A DNA stretch of 64,000 nucleotides, taken from assembly GCF_025151045.1 (NCBI RefSeq), contig NZ_CP102285.1, positions 3,596,001-3,660,000 of the forward strand, read 5' to 3'. The stretch comes from Parabacteroides johnsonii DSM 18315 (GTDB lineage: Bacteria; Bacteroidota; Bacteroidia; Bacteroidales; Tannerellaceae). A program made the translations under genes and the position numbers. The notes below the pieces were generated by a model. The model saw only the letters and a list, made by a program, of their open reading frames with translations, made no database searches and was not told the origin of the DNA. Numbering within the stretch: the first letter of the stretch is position 1; every line of letters begins with the position of its first letter. Of the stretch, positions 52,965-61,024 are shown in pieces.

Positions 52965-53292
52965 TATTGCATTTTTTTATATAAAGATTTGAATTGGATA
53001 AAATCTAAACAGGCTCTATTATCATGATCAGCTACCACCTTCTTCCGTAGTCGATATAAACACAAAGCAAGCTTTACCCCTCATCCCTGAGACATAAAGC
53101 CTAAACACGTAAATCAGTTATTATAAAAAACGAAGCAGTGTTATTAATGAATGTGTCTATAAGTATACTCTTTATTTTCCGTAGACAAAGGAAGGGCATA
53201 TATATTGCAAGGATATGACAAGAGAAAGACAATTTAATTGAAAATAGAAGACCAAGGATTGTTTTTCTTTCGTACCTTAGTCCCCAAAGACG

Positions 53293-53352
53293 AGAAACTG
53301 TTTTGATTTTTTCGCCTCATGATTTGAGATGTATTAAATCAAAACAGTTTCT
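53293..53352. repeat. Perfect 17-bp inverted repeat before the ATPase gene
   Basis: AGAAACTGTTTTGATTT (53293-53309) and its exact reverse complement (53336-53352) are 26 bp apart and end 30 bp before the ATPase ATG. It could be an operator or a leader hairpin. Confidence 0.7.
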
Positions 53353-53382
53353 GAGTTTCCTAACAATTTTCAATTACCAATA

Positions 53383-54150
53383 ATGGTTTATCTGAAGCAA
53401 ATCAAACTAATCAATCCGGACGAGGTATCGGGGCCGGTAGAAGATCTGAAATATCCGTACAAGGCAGCAGCCGTACGGTATATGGACGAACTGGTATTCA
53501 CGAGGCCTGTCACATTCCTGGTGGGAGAAAACGGGATCGGTAAATCGACCTTGTTAGAGGCCGTCATGTATAAATACGAGAGGCGTAACGAAGATCTGCA
53601 AGGCATGCTGAACGACGGCGACGAGAGCCACAAGGTACTCGCCAACGTCTTACCCGATCAGATTCGTTTAGTGGAGGTACGCAAACCGGACGACTATTTC
53701 TTTTTCCGTGCCGAATCTTTTTTCGACCATGCCCGCGAGATCGATGCCCAATCGATGCGCGACATCCTCAAATACGGACGCGATTACTCCATGGCACGCT
53801 ATGGAGGACGGCGTCTGCTGGAGCAGTCGCACGGTGAAAGTTTCCTCAGCACATTCCTCAACTACGGAGAACGGAACATGCTCTATATCCTCGACGAACC
53901 GGAAGCAGCCCTTTCCCCCCAGCGCCAACTGTCATTGCTCGTACGGATAAAAGAATTGGTGGACCAGGGATGCCAACTCATCATCTCCACCCATTCGCCG
54001 ATACTGATGGCTTATCCGGAAGCCGACATCTACAACATAGACGAAGACGGCGCTCGCCTGACTCCTTTTGAGGAAACGGAACATTACCAACTGACGAAAT
54101 ATTTCCTGACACACACGCAGCAGATGCTCCGAGAACTGGGAATCGGTTGA
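53383..54150 (+). CDS. Small ABC-type ATPase (AAA_23/COG3910 type)
   Basis: The 255-residue protein has Walker A GENGIGKST (about 48-56), a Q-loop region, an ABC signature in LLEQSHGESFL (about 146-156), Walker B MLYILDEPEAALS (about 166-178) and the H-loop STHSP (about 201-205). It lacks the long coiled coil of SMC/Rad50 proteins and has no membrane partner. Similar stand-alone ATPases are common, and their role is not known; RecF-like DNA work or part of a defence pair are possibilities. There is no second gene that could be a partner on this strand. It follows the large non-coding stretch. Confidence 0.85.
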   Translation: MVYLKQIKLINPDEVSGPVEDLKYPYKAAAVRYMDELVFTRPVTFLVGENGIGKSTLLEAVMYKYERRNEDLQGMLNDGDESHKVLANVLPDQIRLVEVRKPDDYFFFRAESFFDHAREIDAQSMRDILKYGRDYSMARYGGRRLLEQSHGESFLSTFLNYGERNMLYILDEPEAALSPQRQLSLLVRIKELVDQGCQLIISTHSPILMAYPEADIYNIDEDGARLTPFEETEHYQLTKYFLTHTQQMLRELGIG

Positions 54151-54201
54151 ACAGGATATCCGGCATGCGTCCGTCCCCTGACTTTCAGCAGTGCCGGGAG
54201 A

Positions 54202-54708
54202 TTATCTCTCCCAGGCATTTAGGATTTCCGCTACATAGACGTTATGCGGATTCCCAGCCATCGCGCTGTACCACTTTTCGTATAAGGCGGGATCAACAAA
54301 ATGATCCTTATCCATCTTAGTCACATAAAGAGTTTTGCATTCGAGTGTCAGGCGCGATTCCTCGAAACAAGGGTTACCCAAATCGGTAAAACAGGGCGTC
54401 AAACCTGTCGCAGCCACCTTATCAATCTCCCGTCCCGACTTCGAACCGCAAATCTTATGAGCGGCCTTATGCTCTTCCCCCAAGAAGGAAAGCGTGAAAG
54501 CGCCCTTCGCATCGACAAACTCGCGGGTATAACGTTCCGGACGGATAAAAACGAACACTACCGGCTTGTTCCACAGGAAACCTACGCCTCCCCAACTTGC
54601 CGTCATCATGTTGAACTCGTCTTTATCACCGGCGCTTACCAGCATCCACTCTTTTCCGATAATCTCTATAAAATTGTCTTTGACCCGACCCGGCTCTATT
54701 GCCTTCAT
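54202..54708 (-). CDS. Flavin reductase family protein
   Basis: The start is the ATG at 54708 (168 residues); an earlier GTG adjoins the -7 box. The protein has the FMN-binding split barrel of the flavin reductase/NADH-FMN oxidoreductase-like family: EFNMMTASWGGVGFLWNKPVVF (about 30-51) in two parts, RPERYTREFV (about 54-63), and FTLSFL. It probably binds FMN and passes electrons from NAD(P)H to a flavin or acts as an FMN-dependent oxidoreductase. The partner and the substrate are unknown. It is a single-gene unit. Confidence 0.85.
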   Translation of the reverse strand: MKAIEPGRVKDNFIEIIGKEWMLVSAGDKDEFNMMTASWGGVGFLWNKPVVFVFIRPERYTREFVDAKGAFTLSFLGEEHKAAHKICGSKSGREIDKVAATGLTPCFTDLGNPCFEESRLTLECKTLYVTKMDKDHFVDPALYEKWYSAMAGNPHNVYVAEILNAWER

Positions 54709-54736
54709 AATTTCATACCTTAATTTTATAACCACC

Positions 54737-54744
54737 CAAAGATA
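54737..54744 (-). promoter_or_regulatory. -7 box for the flavin reductase gene
   Basis: TATCTTTG on the minus strand lies 28 bp upstream of the ATG at 54708 and fits TAnnTTTG. Confidence 0.5.
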
Positions 54745-54828
54745 CAGAAATATTCATTTGCGTATATGCTGAGTGTAAATATCTCTCTACAACATATAAA
54801 ACTATTTTAGTACGGTTAACCAGATATT

Positions 54829-54860
54829 CTTGTCCATACAGAATATTTTCTTTAGGTTTG
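54829..54860 (+). promoter_or_regulatory. Promoter of the alanine symporter gene
   Basis: CTTG (54829-54832), 20 bases, then TAGGTTTG (54853-54860), 43 bp before the ATG. Both boxes and spacing fit the Bacteroidetes arrangement. Confidence 0.55.
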
Positions 54861-54903
54861 CATCTTAATATTCACGTAATTATCAAGACTATAAACTGCC
54901 AAA

Positions 54904-56304
54904 ATGGAAATACTGAACAACTGGATCAGCGGGATTAACGACCTCTTGTGGTCGTATGTTTTAATTATCATGCTATTAGGATGCGCCTTCTGGTTCACCT
55001 TCAAAACCCGTTTCGTCCAATTTCGTATGTTCCGGGAGATGATACGCGTGCTTGGCGACTCCGCCAACAAAGCCCATGAAGGCGAAAAGCATATCTCATC
55101 TTTCCAAGCGTTCGCCGTATCGCTCGCCAGCCGTGTCGGTACAGGCAATCTGGCCGGAGTAGCCACAGCCATCGCCGTAGGAGGTCCGGGGGCAGTGTTC
55201 TGGATGTGGATCATCGCCCTTTTAGGTTCGGCCAGCGCTTTTGTCGAGTCTACGCTCGCACAGCTTTACAAACGGAAAGGGAAGGACTCCTTTATCGGAG
55301 GACCGGCTTACTATATGCGATACGGATTGGGGCTGAACTGGATGGGCGCATTGTTCGCTATCCTGATCTCTGTCACTTTCGGCTTCGCGTTCAACTCGGT
55401 ACAGAGCAACACGATCTGCGAGGCCATGCAAGGCTCGTTCGGTTTCGATCCGAAAATCGTAGGTGCGATACTGACGGTACTGACACTTGTCATTATTTTT
55501 GGAGGAATCCAGCGAATAGCCAAAGTCAGCAGCGTACTCGTCCCCATGATGGCATTGGGATACGTGGCACTCGCATTGGGGATCGTACTGTTCAATATCA
55601 CAGAACTGCCGACCGTCATCAAACTGATCGTAAGCAGTGCTTTCGGATGGGAACAAGCGGTAGGCGGCACGGTCGGAGCCGCCCTGATGCAGGGGATCAA
55701 GCGCGGCCTGTTCAGCAACGAGGCTGGTATGGGTTCGGCCCCGAACGTGGCGGCCACCGCATCCGTCACACATCCGGTCAAACAGGGATTGATCCAAACT
55801 TTGGGCGTTTTCACCGATACCCTGCTGATCTGTACTTGCACAGCTTTTATCATCCTGTTCAGCGGGGCGCCGTTGGACGGTTCGGTAAACGGAGTACAAC
55901 TGACACAGCATGCCTTGACGCTCGAAGTGGGAAAAGCCGGAGGGATATTCGTTGCCGTAGCGATCTTTCTGTTCGCTTTCAGCAGTATTATCGGAAACTA
56001 TTATTACGGGGAAGCGAACATCCGTTTCATCACACCGAAGAAAAGCGTGCTTTATATTTATCGCCTGTTGGTCGGCGGCATGGTAATGTTCGGAGCGTTG
56101 GCAAGCCTGGAACTCGCTTGGAGTCTGGCGGATATCACGATGGCTTTCATGACGATCTGCAACCTGGTCGCTATCTCGTTGCTGAGCAAACAGGCCTTCC
56201 TGCTACTGCACGATTACATTGCTCAGAAACGCAGTGGGATCAAAAGTCCGGTGTTCGATAAAAACAAGCTACCGGAACTGAAGGACAAGGCAGAATGCTG
56301 GTAA
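54904..56304 (+). CDS. Sodium:alanine/glycine symporter (AGCS family)
   Basis: The 466-residue membrane protein has about eleven hydrophobic segments. AGCS signatures are seen: FQAFAVSLASRVGTGNLAGVATAI (about 66-89), GGPGAVFWMW (about 90-99), FIGGPAYYMRYGLG and GIKRGLFSNEAGMGSAPNVAAT (about 265-286). It imports alanine or glycine with sodium. It is a single-gene unit with its own promoter and converges on the M16 protease gene 7 bp away. Confidence 0.92.
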   Translation: MEILNNWISGINDLLWSYVLIIMLLGCAFWFTFKTRFVQFRMFREMIRVLGDSANKAHEGEKHISSFQAFAVSLASRVGTGNLAGVATAIAVGGPGAVFWMWIIALLGSASAFVESTLAQLYKRKGKDSFIGGPAYYMRYGLGLNWMGALFAILISVTFGFAFNSVQSNTICEAMQGSFGFDPKIVGAILTVLTLVIIFGGIQRIAKVSSVLVPMMALGYVALALGIVLFNITELPTVIKLIVSSAFGWEQAVGGTVGAALMQGIKRGLFSNEAGMGSAPNVAATASVTHPVKQGLIQTLGVFTDTLLICTCTAFIILFSGAPLDGSVNGVQLTQHALTLEVGKAGGIFVAVAIFLFAFSSIIGNYYYGEANIRFITPKKSVLYIYRLLVGGMVMFGALASLELAWSLADITMAFMTICNLVAISLLSKQAFLLLHDYIAQKRSGIKSPVFDKNKLPELKDKAECW

Positions 56305-56311
56305 ACACTTC

Positions 56312-57538
56312 TTATTGATAGATCAGGCTAAACAAACGTTCAGGAGCAAAGACCTCGTTGGCGACCTCCTGTATCTCTTCGGCGGTCAGCCTTTCCACCT
56401 TAGCAAAGACTTCCGGCAGGGTATCATAGCGGTTATAATGGAGAAAGCTCTTTCCCAACCCCAAGAACAGTCCCTCCCGGTTATCGCCAGAGACACCCAA
56501 CTGCCCGATCACCTGCTTCTTGGCCGCTGCCAACTGGGTTGCGGTCAGTTTTACATCGCGCAGCTTAGCCAGTTCCTTATGAACAAGCCTGATCGCTTTC
56601 TCCTTATTCTTCGGATCGGTCCCGAAATAGATACTTGCCAATCCTGTATCGGTATAAGAAGTCACATTTGATTCGACATTATAGACAAGCCCGTTTTTTT
56701 CCCGGAGAGAGACATTCAAACGGTTGTTCATCCCCGGACCTCCCAAGAGATTGTTCAGCAGGAACAGCGGCAGACGTTTCTCATCGTGCATACTGTATGC
56801 TCGTCCTCCGATCAGCACATGCGCCTGATGGGTATCTTTGTGTATCTGGCGGCTGACGGGAAGGATCTCGCCGGGTGCCATCCGGTTACGTGCCGCCATC
56901 GGGAAAGCGATATCAGACAGGGTGCTTTCCGCCAGCTGCACGATCTTCTTGAACGGAATCCGGCCCATCGAAAAGAACACCATGTTTTCGGGTGCATAAA
57001 AACGCTTCATAAACGACTTGCCCGACTCACTTCCGAAACCGAGTAGCGAATGCTCGTCCCCTAAGATATTATGTCCCAATGCATGACCGTCGAATAGCAG
57101 ATTCTCAAATTCATCGAAGATCAGTTCAGAAGGACTGTCCTCGTATGAATTGATTTCGTCCAGGATCACATCCACCTCCTTCTCGATCTCTTGTTCCGGG
57201 AACTGCGAATGGAACACCAGGTCGGTCAGCAGTTCGAAAGCCCGCCGGAAATGCTCCTCCATAAAGATGGAATAGACAAAAGTCTCCTCCTTCGTGGTAT
57301 AGGCATTCAGCTCCCCTCCCACATTCTCCATCCGGTTCAGGATATGCCAAGACTTACGTTTTTCCGTTCCTTTGAATATCATGTGTTCGACAAAATGAGC
57401 CAAGCCGAACTCGTCCGCCTCCTCATCCCGTGTCCCGACATTCACGGCAAACCCGCAGTATGATACCGGAGAAGCAGCAGGAAGATGTACGATACGCAAA
57501 CCATTCGGCAAAATATGTGAGAAGTAATCTTTTTCCAT
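56312..57538 (-). CDS. M16 family zinc peptidase
   Basis: The start is the ATG at 57538 (408 residues); a TTG 24 bases earlier lies in the -7 box. The active site is LAHFVEHMIFKGT (HxxEH, about 46-50 after the chosen start), with the third ligand Glu about 76 residues later (EKEVDVILDEINSY). The C-terminal half is the inactive M16 domain. No signal peptide is seen, so it is probably cytoplasmic, cutting peptides or processing a precursor. Single gene with its own promoter. Confidence 0.92.
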   Translation of the reverse strand: MEKDYFSHILPNGLRIVHLPAASPVSYCGFAVNVGTRDEEADEFGLAHFVEHMIFKGTEKRKSWHILNRMENVGGELNAYTTKEETFVYSIFMEEHFRRAFELLTDLVFHSQFPEQEIEKEVDVILDEINSYEDSPSELIFDEFENLLFDGHALGHNILGDEHSLLGFGSESGKSFMKRFYAPENMVFFSMGRIPFKKIVQLAESTLSDIAFPMAARNRMAPGEILPVSRQIHKDTHQAHVLIGGRAYSMHDEKRLPLFLLNNLLGGPGMNNRLNVSLREKNGLVYNVESNVTSYTDTGLASIYFGTDPKNKEKAIRLVHKELAKLRDVKLTATQLAAAKKQVIGQLGVSGDNREGLFLGLGKSFLHYNRYDTLPEVFAKVERLTAEEIQEVANEVFAPERLFSLIYQ

Positions 57539-57559
57539 TATCCATTCATTAAGAGGGCA

Positions 57560-57567
57560 CAAAAGTA
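57560..57567 (-). promoter_or_regulatory. -7 box for the M16 peptidase gene
   Basis: TACTTTTG on the minus strand fits TAnnTTTG and lies 21 bp upstream of the ATG at 57538. Confidence 0.5.
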
Positions 57568-57630
57568 CAACAAATATTTATTTACAGACTTCTTTTAACT
57601 ACCCTAGCCGTCAAATTAAAACTCTTTACT

Positions 57631-58161
57631 ATGGAATTACAAACAATACAAAGTAAGATTTACGAGATCAGAGGACAGAAAGTCATATTAGATTTCGACT
57701 TGGCTGAATTATATCAATCAGATACCCGCTCTCTCAATCAAGCAGTCAAAAGAAACATCAAACGTTTTCCTCTCGACTTCATGTTTCAACTGACCACCGA
57801 CGAATGGTCCGTCTTGATGTCACAATTTGTGACATCAAGTTGGGGTGGCACTCGGAAACGTCCCTTTGCATTTACAGAGCAAGGTGTTGCTATGCTGTCA
57901 GGACTATTGAAGAGCGATATCGCAATAGAAGTGAATATTTCAATCATGCGTGCTTTCGTCGCCATGCGCCAATACCTGCTCAACTCCGCTCCCTCACCCC
58001 AACTCAAAGAACTGAAAGAACGGATCGAGGCATTAGAAGACATCACAGAGGAAAACGAAGAAAAATTTGACGAAATCTACCTTGCCTTGGCGCAATTGGC
58101 ACAAAAAAACAAACAGAACAACCAACCCCGTAATCCAATAGGATTCGTCAAACCCCAATAA
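57631..58161 (+). CDS. ORF6N domain protein
   Basis: The 176-residue protein has the ORF6N domain (about 8-110) with [30 protein letters not shown] and [15 protein letters not shown], then a short coiled tail (about 125-155, acidic). ORF6N domains occur in phage antirepressor-like proteins and as single chromosomal genes in Bacteroidetes; DNA binding is probable. Inside the coding region (57813-57839) lies a perfect 27-bp palindrome spanning the LMSQFVTSS codons, which might be an internal operator. No other phage gene is nearby. The role is unknown. Confidence 0.8.
   Translation: MELQTIQSKIYEIRGQKVILDFDLAELYQSDTRSLNQAVKRNIKRFPLDFMFQLTTDEWSVLMSQFVTSSWGGTRKRPFAFTEQGVAMLSGLLKSDIAIEVNISIMRAFVAMRQYLLNSAPSPQLKELKERIEALEDITEENEEKFDEIYLALAQLAQKNKQNNQPRNPIGFVKPQ
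57813..57839. repeat. Perfect 27-bp palindrome inside the ORF6N gene
   Basis: CTTGATGTCACAA and TTGTGACATCAAG flank one T. All 13 pairs match. It lies within the coding part of the ORF6N gene. Confidence 0.75.
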
Positions 58162-58208
58162 AGTACAAAAATATGCGCTTCCCGCTGTGCAGGTATCATT
58201 AAAATAGA

Positions 58209-58216
58209 TACTTTTG
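58209..58216 (+). promoter_or_regulatory. -7 box for the SIS-domain gene
   Basis: TACTTTTG fits TAnnTTTG and lies 45 bp upstream of the ATG at 58262; it overlaps the earlier start at 58214, ruling it out. Confidence 0.5.
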
Positions 58217-58261
58217 TACTTTGTTAAATTCATAACATCATATAGAATCATTTTTAAAGCT

Positions 58262-58879
58262 ATGATAAACGAAGCAATCTCATCCATCCTGCAACAGGAA
58301 GCTGAAGCAGTACGCAATATTCCGATAACCAACGGCTATGAAGAGGCAGTGACACTCATTGTGAAACACGTACACGAACTCGGTGGAAACCTGATCACCA
58401 GCGGCATGGGGAAAGCAGGACAGATCGCCATGAACATCGCAACGACCTTCTGTTCGACAGGCACGCCTGCCTACTTCCTGCATCCCAGCGAAGCGCAGCA
58501 TGGCGACCTCGGTATCGTCCGCAAGAACGATGTCATGTTGCTTATCTCCAATTCTGGCAAGACACGCGAACTGCTCGAACTGGTGGAGTTGACACGTGGT
58601 CTCGTGCCGGAAATGCAGTTTATCGTTATCACTGGCAACCCCGACAGCCCGTTAGCAGCTGAAGCGACGATCTGCCTGCCGACAGGTGCGCCAAAAGAAG
58701 TGTGCCCCTTAGGCCTCACCCCCACCACATCGACCACGGTCATGACGGTGATAGGCGATCTGTTAGTAGTCGGCACCATGAAACGCATCAACTTCGGCTA
58801 TCCCGACTATGCCAAACGACATCACGGTGGTTATCTAGGCTCGAAAAGCCGCGAGCAGTGTAAAACAGAAAACAAATAA
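58262..58879 (+). CDS. SIS-domain sugar isomerase, KdsD-like
   Basis: The start is the ATG at 58262 (205 residues), downstream of the -7 box. It is a single SIS domain without CBS repeats: GGNLITSGMGKAGQIAMNIATTF (about 41-63) in two parts, FLHPSEAQHGDLG (about 72-84), LLISNSGKTREL (about 93-104) and PTTSTTVMTVIGDLL. These match arabinose-5-phosphate isomerase, which makes the precursor of Kdo for LPS; a short SIS-only form is known in Bacteroides fragilis. It could instead act on another sugar phosphate. It is 5 bp from the PfkB kinase gene, so both are one unit. Confidence 0.8.
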   Translation: MINEAISSILQQEAEAVRNIPITNGYEEAVTLIVKHVHELGGNLITSGMGKAGQIAMNIATTFCSTGTPAYFLHPSEAQHGDLGIVRKNDVMLLISNSGKTRELLELVELTRGLVPEMQFIVITGNPDSPLAAEATICLPTGAPKEVCPLGLTPTTSTTVMTVIGDLLVVGTMKRINFGYPDYAKRHHGGYLGSKSREQCKTENK

Positions 58880-58884
58880 ACAGT

Positions 58885-59814
58885 ATGAGGAAGGTAATCG
58901 GCATCGGAGAAACCATTCTCGACATCATCTTCAAGAACAACCAGCCCCATACAGCAGTACCCGGCGGATCGACCTTCAACGGCCTTATCTCGTTAGGACG
59001 TCTCGGAGTACCCGTTTCCTTCATCAGCGAAGTAGGCAATGACCGTGTCGGCGACATCATCCGCGACTTTATGATGGAAAACAACCTTTCCACCCGCTAC
59101 GTCGACCGTTTTCCGGACGGTAAAAGTCCGATCTCGCTCGCGTTTCTGGACGACGACAGCAATGCCAACTACACCTTCTACAAGGAGTATCCGAAGCAAC
59201 GCCTCGACGTGCCCCTGCCGGAGATCAACGAAGATGACATTTTCATCTACGGCTCCTACTATTCGCTGAACCCCGCGCTCAGAGGACGGATGGTGGAGTT
59301 CCTCAACTATGCCCGCCAGCGCAAGGCGATTCTTTACTACGATCCGAATTTCCGCAAGGCGCACGCCCACGAAGCCATACGCCTCGCTCCGACATTACTC
59401 GAAAATTTCGAATATGCCGATATCGTACGTGGTTCGGACGAAGACTTCCTCAATATTTTCGGAGAGACTGACAGTGAAAAGGTCTACACTGACCATATCC
59501 GTTTCTACTGCGACCGTTTCATCACTACCCACGGAGCCGGAGGCGTAAACCTTTACCACGGCGACCGGCACCGTCATTTCGACTCGCCCGCCATCCGTCC
59601 GGTCAGTACGATCGGAGCCGGAGACAACTTCAATGCAGGTATCCTCTACGGTCTGTTAAAATATAATGTCCGCCACCGCGACCTCGTCACTCTCCCTCAG
59701 GAGACATGGGCGAACATCATCCGGTGCGGGATCGATCTGGCTACTGAGGTTTGCCACAGCTACGACAATTACATTTCTAAAGAATTTGCAACCTCCTACC
59801 TCTCTCAGTCTTAA
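58885..59814 (+). CDS. PfkB family carbohydrate kinase
   Basis: The 309-residue kinase has the N-terminal PfkB signature VPGGSTFNGLISLGRLG (about 25-41) and the C-terminal one STIGAGDNFNAGIL (about 244-257), with Asp250 as catalytic base. It phosphorylates a sugar or nucleoside; fructokinase and ribokinase relatives cannot be told apart here. It is co-transcribed with the SIS isomerase gene, which suggests a shared sugar-phosphate pathway. No signal peptide; cytoplasmic. Confidence 0.88.
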   Translation: MRKVIGIGETILDIIFKNNQPHTAVPGGSTFNGLISLGRLGVPVSFISEVGNDRVGDIIRDFMMENNLSTRYVDRFPDGKSPISLAFLDDDSNANYTFYKEYPKQRLDVPLPEINEDDIFIYGSYYSLNPALRGRMVEFLNYARQRKAILYYDPNFRKAHAHEAIRLAPTLLENFEYADIVRGSDEDFLNIFGETDSEKVYTDHIRFYCDRFITTHGAGGVNLYHGDRHRHFDSPAIRPVSTIGAGDNFNAGILYGLLKYNVRHRDLVTLPQETWANIIRCGIDLATEVCHSYDNYISKEFATSYLSQS

Positions 59815-59863
59815 ATATCATTAACCGGGTAGATAAAGGGGTATAAAGACACATGTTTTTCAC

Positions 59864-59871
59864 TATCTTTG
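59864..59871 (+). promoter_or_regulatory. -7 box for the phosphatase lipoprotein gene
   Basis: TATCTTTG fits TAnnTTTG. The ATG at 59893 lies 22 bp downstream; the ATG at 59878 would be almost at the transcript start. Confidence 0.5.
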
Positions 59872-59892
59872 CTTTGCATGAGTAGTAGAAGT

Positions 59893-60957
59893 ATGATATT
59901 GAAACGGATTCTTTTCTTGTTCACCAGTGTGACCTTATTGGCAGGGTGCAGCTCCGGCAGAGCACCTGAAATTCGTGCCATATGTTTGCGTGACGACATC
60001 GGTAACTATATTATCAAATGGGAAACAGATCCCCATACCGACGGGATGATGAAACTTTATGTATCCGACACCCCCAACTCTTTCGACATGTCGCAGCCGT
60101 GCGGCTATGCTAACATCAACGACGGGAGAGTGACCTACATCACAAATGACAACATCACCCGCAAATACTTCCTCCTGTCGTTCAACGACAAGTACTACCG
60201 TACCGTCGGTGCCCGCTCGGTACAGATGGACAGTGTCCAGAACTTGCGCGACATAGGAGGCTATTTCAGCGAACACGGGAACCGTATGACCGGCTGGGGC
60301 AAGATATTCCGTTCGGGTGAACTCAAGGCGCTTAGCCGCAACGACACCATCCGGTTGGACAACCTGAAGATCAAAACGGTCATTGACCTCCGGGGAGAAG
60401 ACGAGGTAGCTCTCGCCCCGGAAAAATATACAGGAGCAAACATCATCTCCATCCCAATCCCGGTAAAAGGAAAAGAACAGATCGCCCGACGTTTGGAAGA
60501 AGGGCGCATACGCAAAGGTGACGGACTCGTATACATGCAGGATACATACATCAGCTACGTGACAGACGAGAGCGAACAGTTCGGCAAGGCATTGAAAGTC
60601 TTCCTCGACAAGGACAACTACCCGATCCTCGTGAATTGTTCGTTAGGCAAAGACCGCGCAGGTTTCCTGACCGCCATGCTGCTGACAGCTCTCGACGTAC
60701 CCGAAGAAACGATTATGAAGGACTATATGGCTTCGAACAACCATATAGACCTGAGACACCTTGCCTATATGGCACGCAACCTCAATACGGACGCCCAGGA
60801 AACTATCACCGTTCTGCTGGGTGCAGACGAGACATGGCTGGACTTAGCCTTCCATAAAATAAAGAAAGAGTACGGTTCGACTGACAAATATTTGTCGAAA
60901 GGGCTCCATCTTACGGAAAAAGAGCGCGATACACTAAAAGATATTATCCTACACTGA
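59893..60957 (+). CDS. Tyrosine-phosphatase-like lipoprotein, atypical P-loop
   Basis: The start is the ATG at 59893 (354 residues), giving a clean lipoprotein signal (lipobox LLAGC, Cys18). A fibronectin-like N-terminal part (about 25-115) precedes a Y_phosphatase3 domain (about 120-340) with NLRDIGGY (about 122), IDLRGEDEV (about 166) and the P-loop NCSLGKDRAG. The usual form is HCxxGKDRTG: here the His is Asn and the Thr is Ala, while Cys and Arg stay. This should weaken the nucleophile but may leave activity. Lipidation puts it outside the cytoplasm. Substrate unknown. Confidence 0.85.
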   Translation: MILKRILFLFTSVTLLAGCSSGRAPEIRAICLRDDIGNYIIKWETDPHTDGMMKLYVSDTPNSFDMSQPCGYANINDGRVTYITNDNITRKYFLLSFNDKYYRTVGARSVQMDSVQNLRDIGGYFSEHGNRMTGWGKIFRSGELKALSRNDTIRLDNLKIKTVIDLRGEDEVALAPEKYTGANIISIPIPVKGKEQIARRLEEGRIRKGDGLVYMQDTYISYVTDESEQFGKALKVFLDKDNYPILVNCSLGKDRAGFLTAMLLTALDVPEETIMKDYMASNNHIDLRHLAYMARNLNTDAQETITVLLGADETWLDLAFHKIKKEYGSTDKYLSKGLHLTEKERDTLKDIILH

Positions 60958-60978
60958 TAGGTATCCGAATAATTTGCG

Positions 60979-60986
60979 TACCTTTG
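60979..60986 (+). promoter_or_regulatory. -7 box for the DEAD-box helicase gene
   Basis: TACCTTTG fits TAnnTTTG, 38 bp before the TTG start. No ATG in frame lies between it and the conserved N-terminus. Confidence 0.55.
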
Positions 60987-61024
60987 CCCACTCTGAATTA
61001 TTATATATACACATATATCACATT

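Larger units (their letters stand above)
52301..53382. other. 1.1-kb non-coding stretch rich in inverted repeats
   Basis: No ORF here is supported. From left to right it holds a 17-bp palindrome (52320-52336), a 10-bp inverted repeat (52344-52353 with 52376-52385), a giant nested palindrome (52436-52964), about 300 bp of A/T-rich sequence in which I see nothing (53006-53290), and a perfect 17-bp inverted repeat (53293-53352) before the ATPase gene. It is the longest gene-free part of the window. Confidence 0.8.

Noticed and set aside
52781-52984. 67-residue frame inside the giant palindrome
   Set aside because: It is made of arm sequence, has no motif and no promoter; the palindrome explains the sequence better.
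52301-53382. CRISPR array or tRNA genes in the large gap
   Set aside because: The repeats are inverted, few and differently spaced, with no regular repeat-spacer pattern, and no tRNA-like fold with CCA or T-loop sequence was seen.
53383-54150. Two-gene defence system around the ATPase
   Set aside because: No nuclease, TOPRIM or other effector gene lies next to it; the flanking genes are a flavin reductase and a repeat-rich gap.
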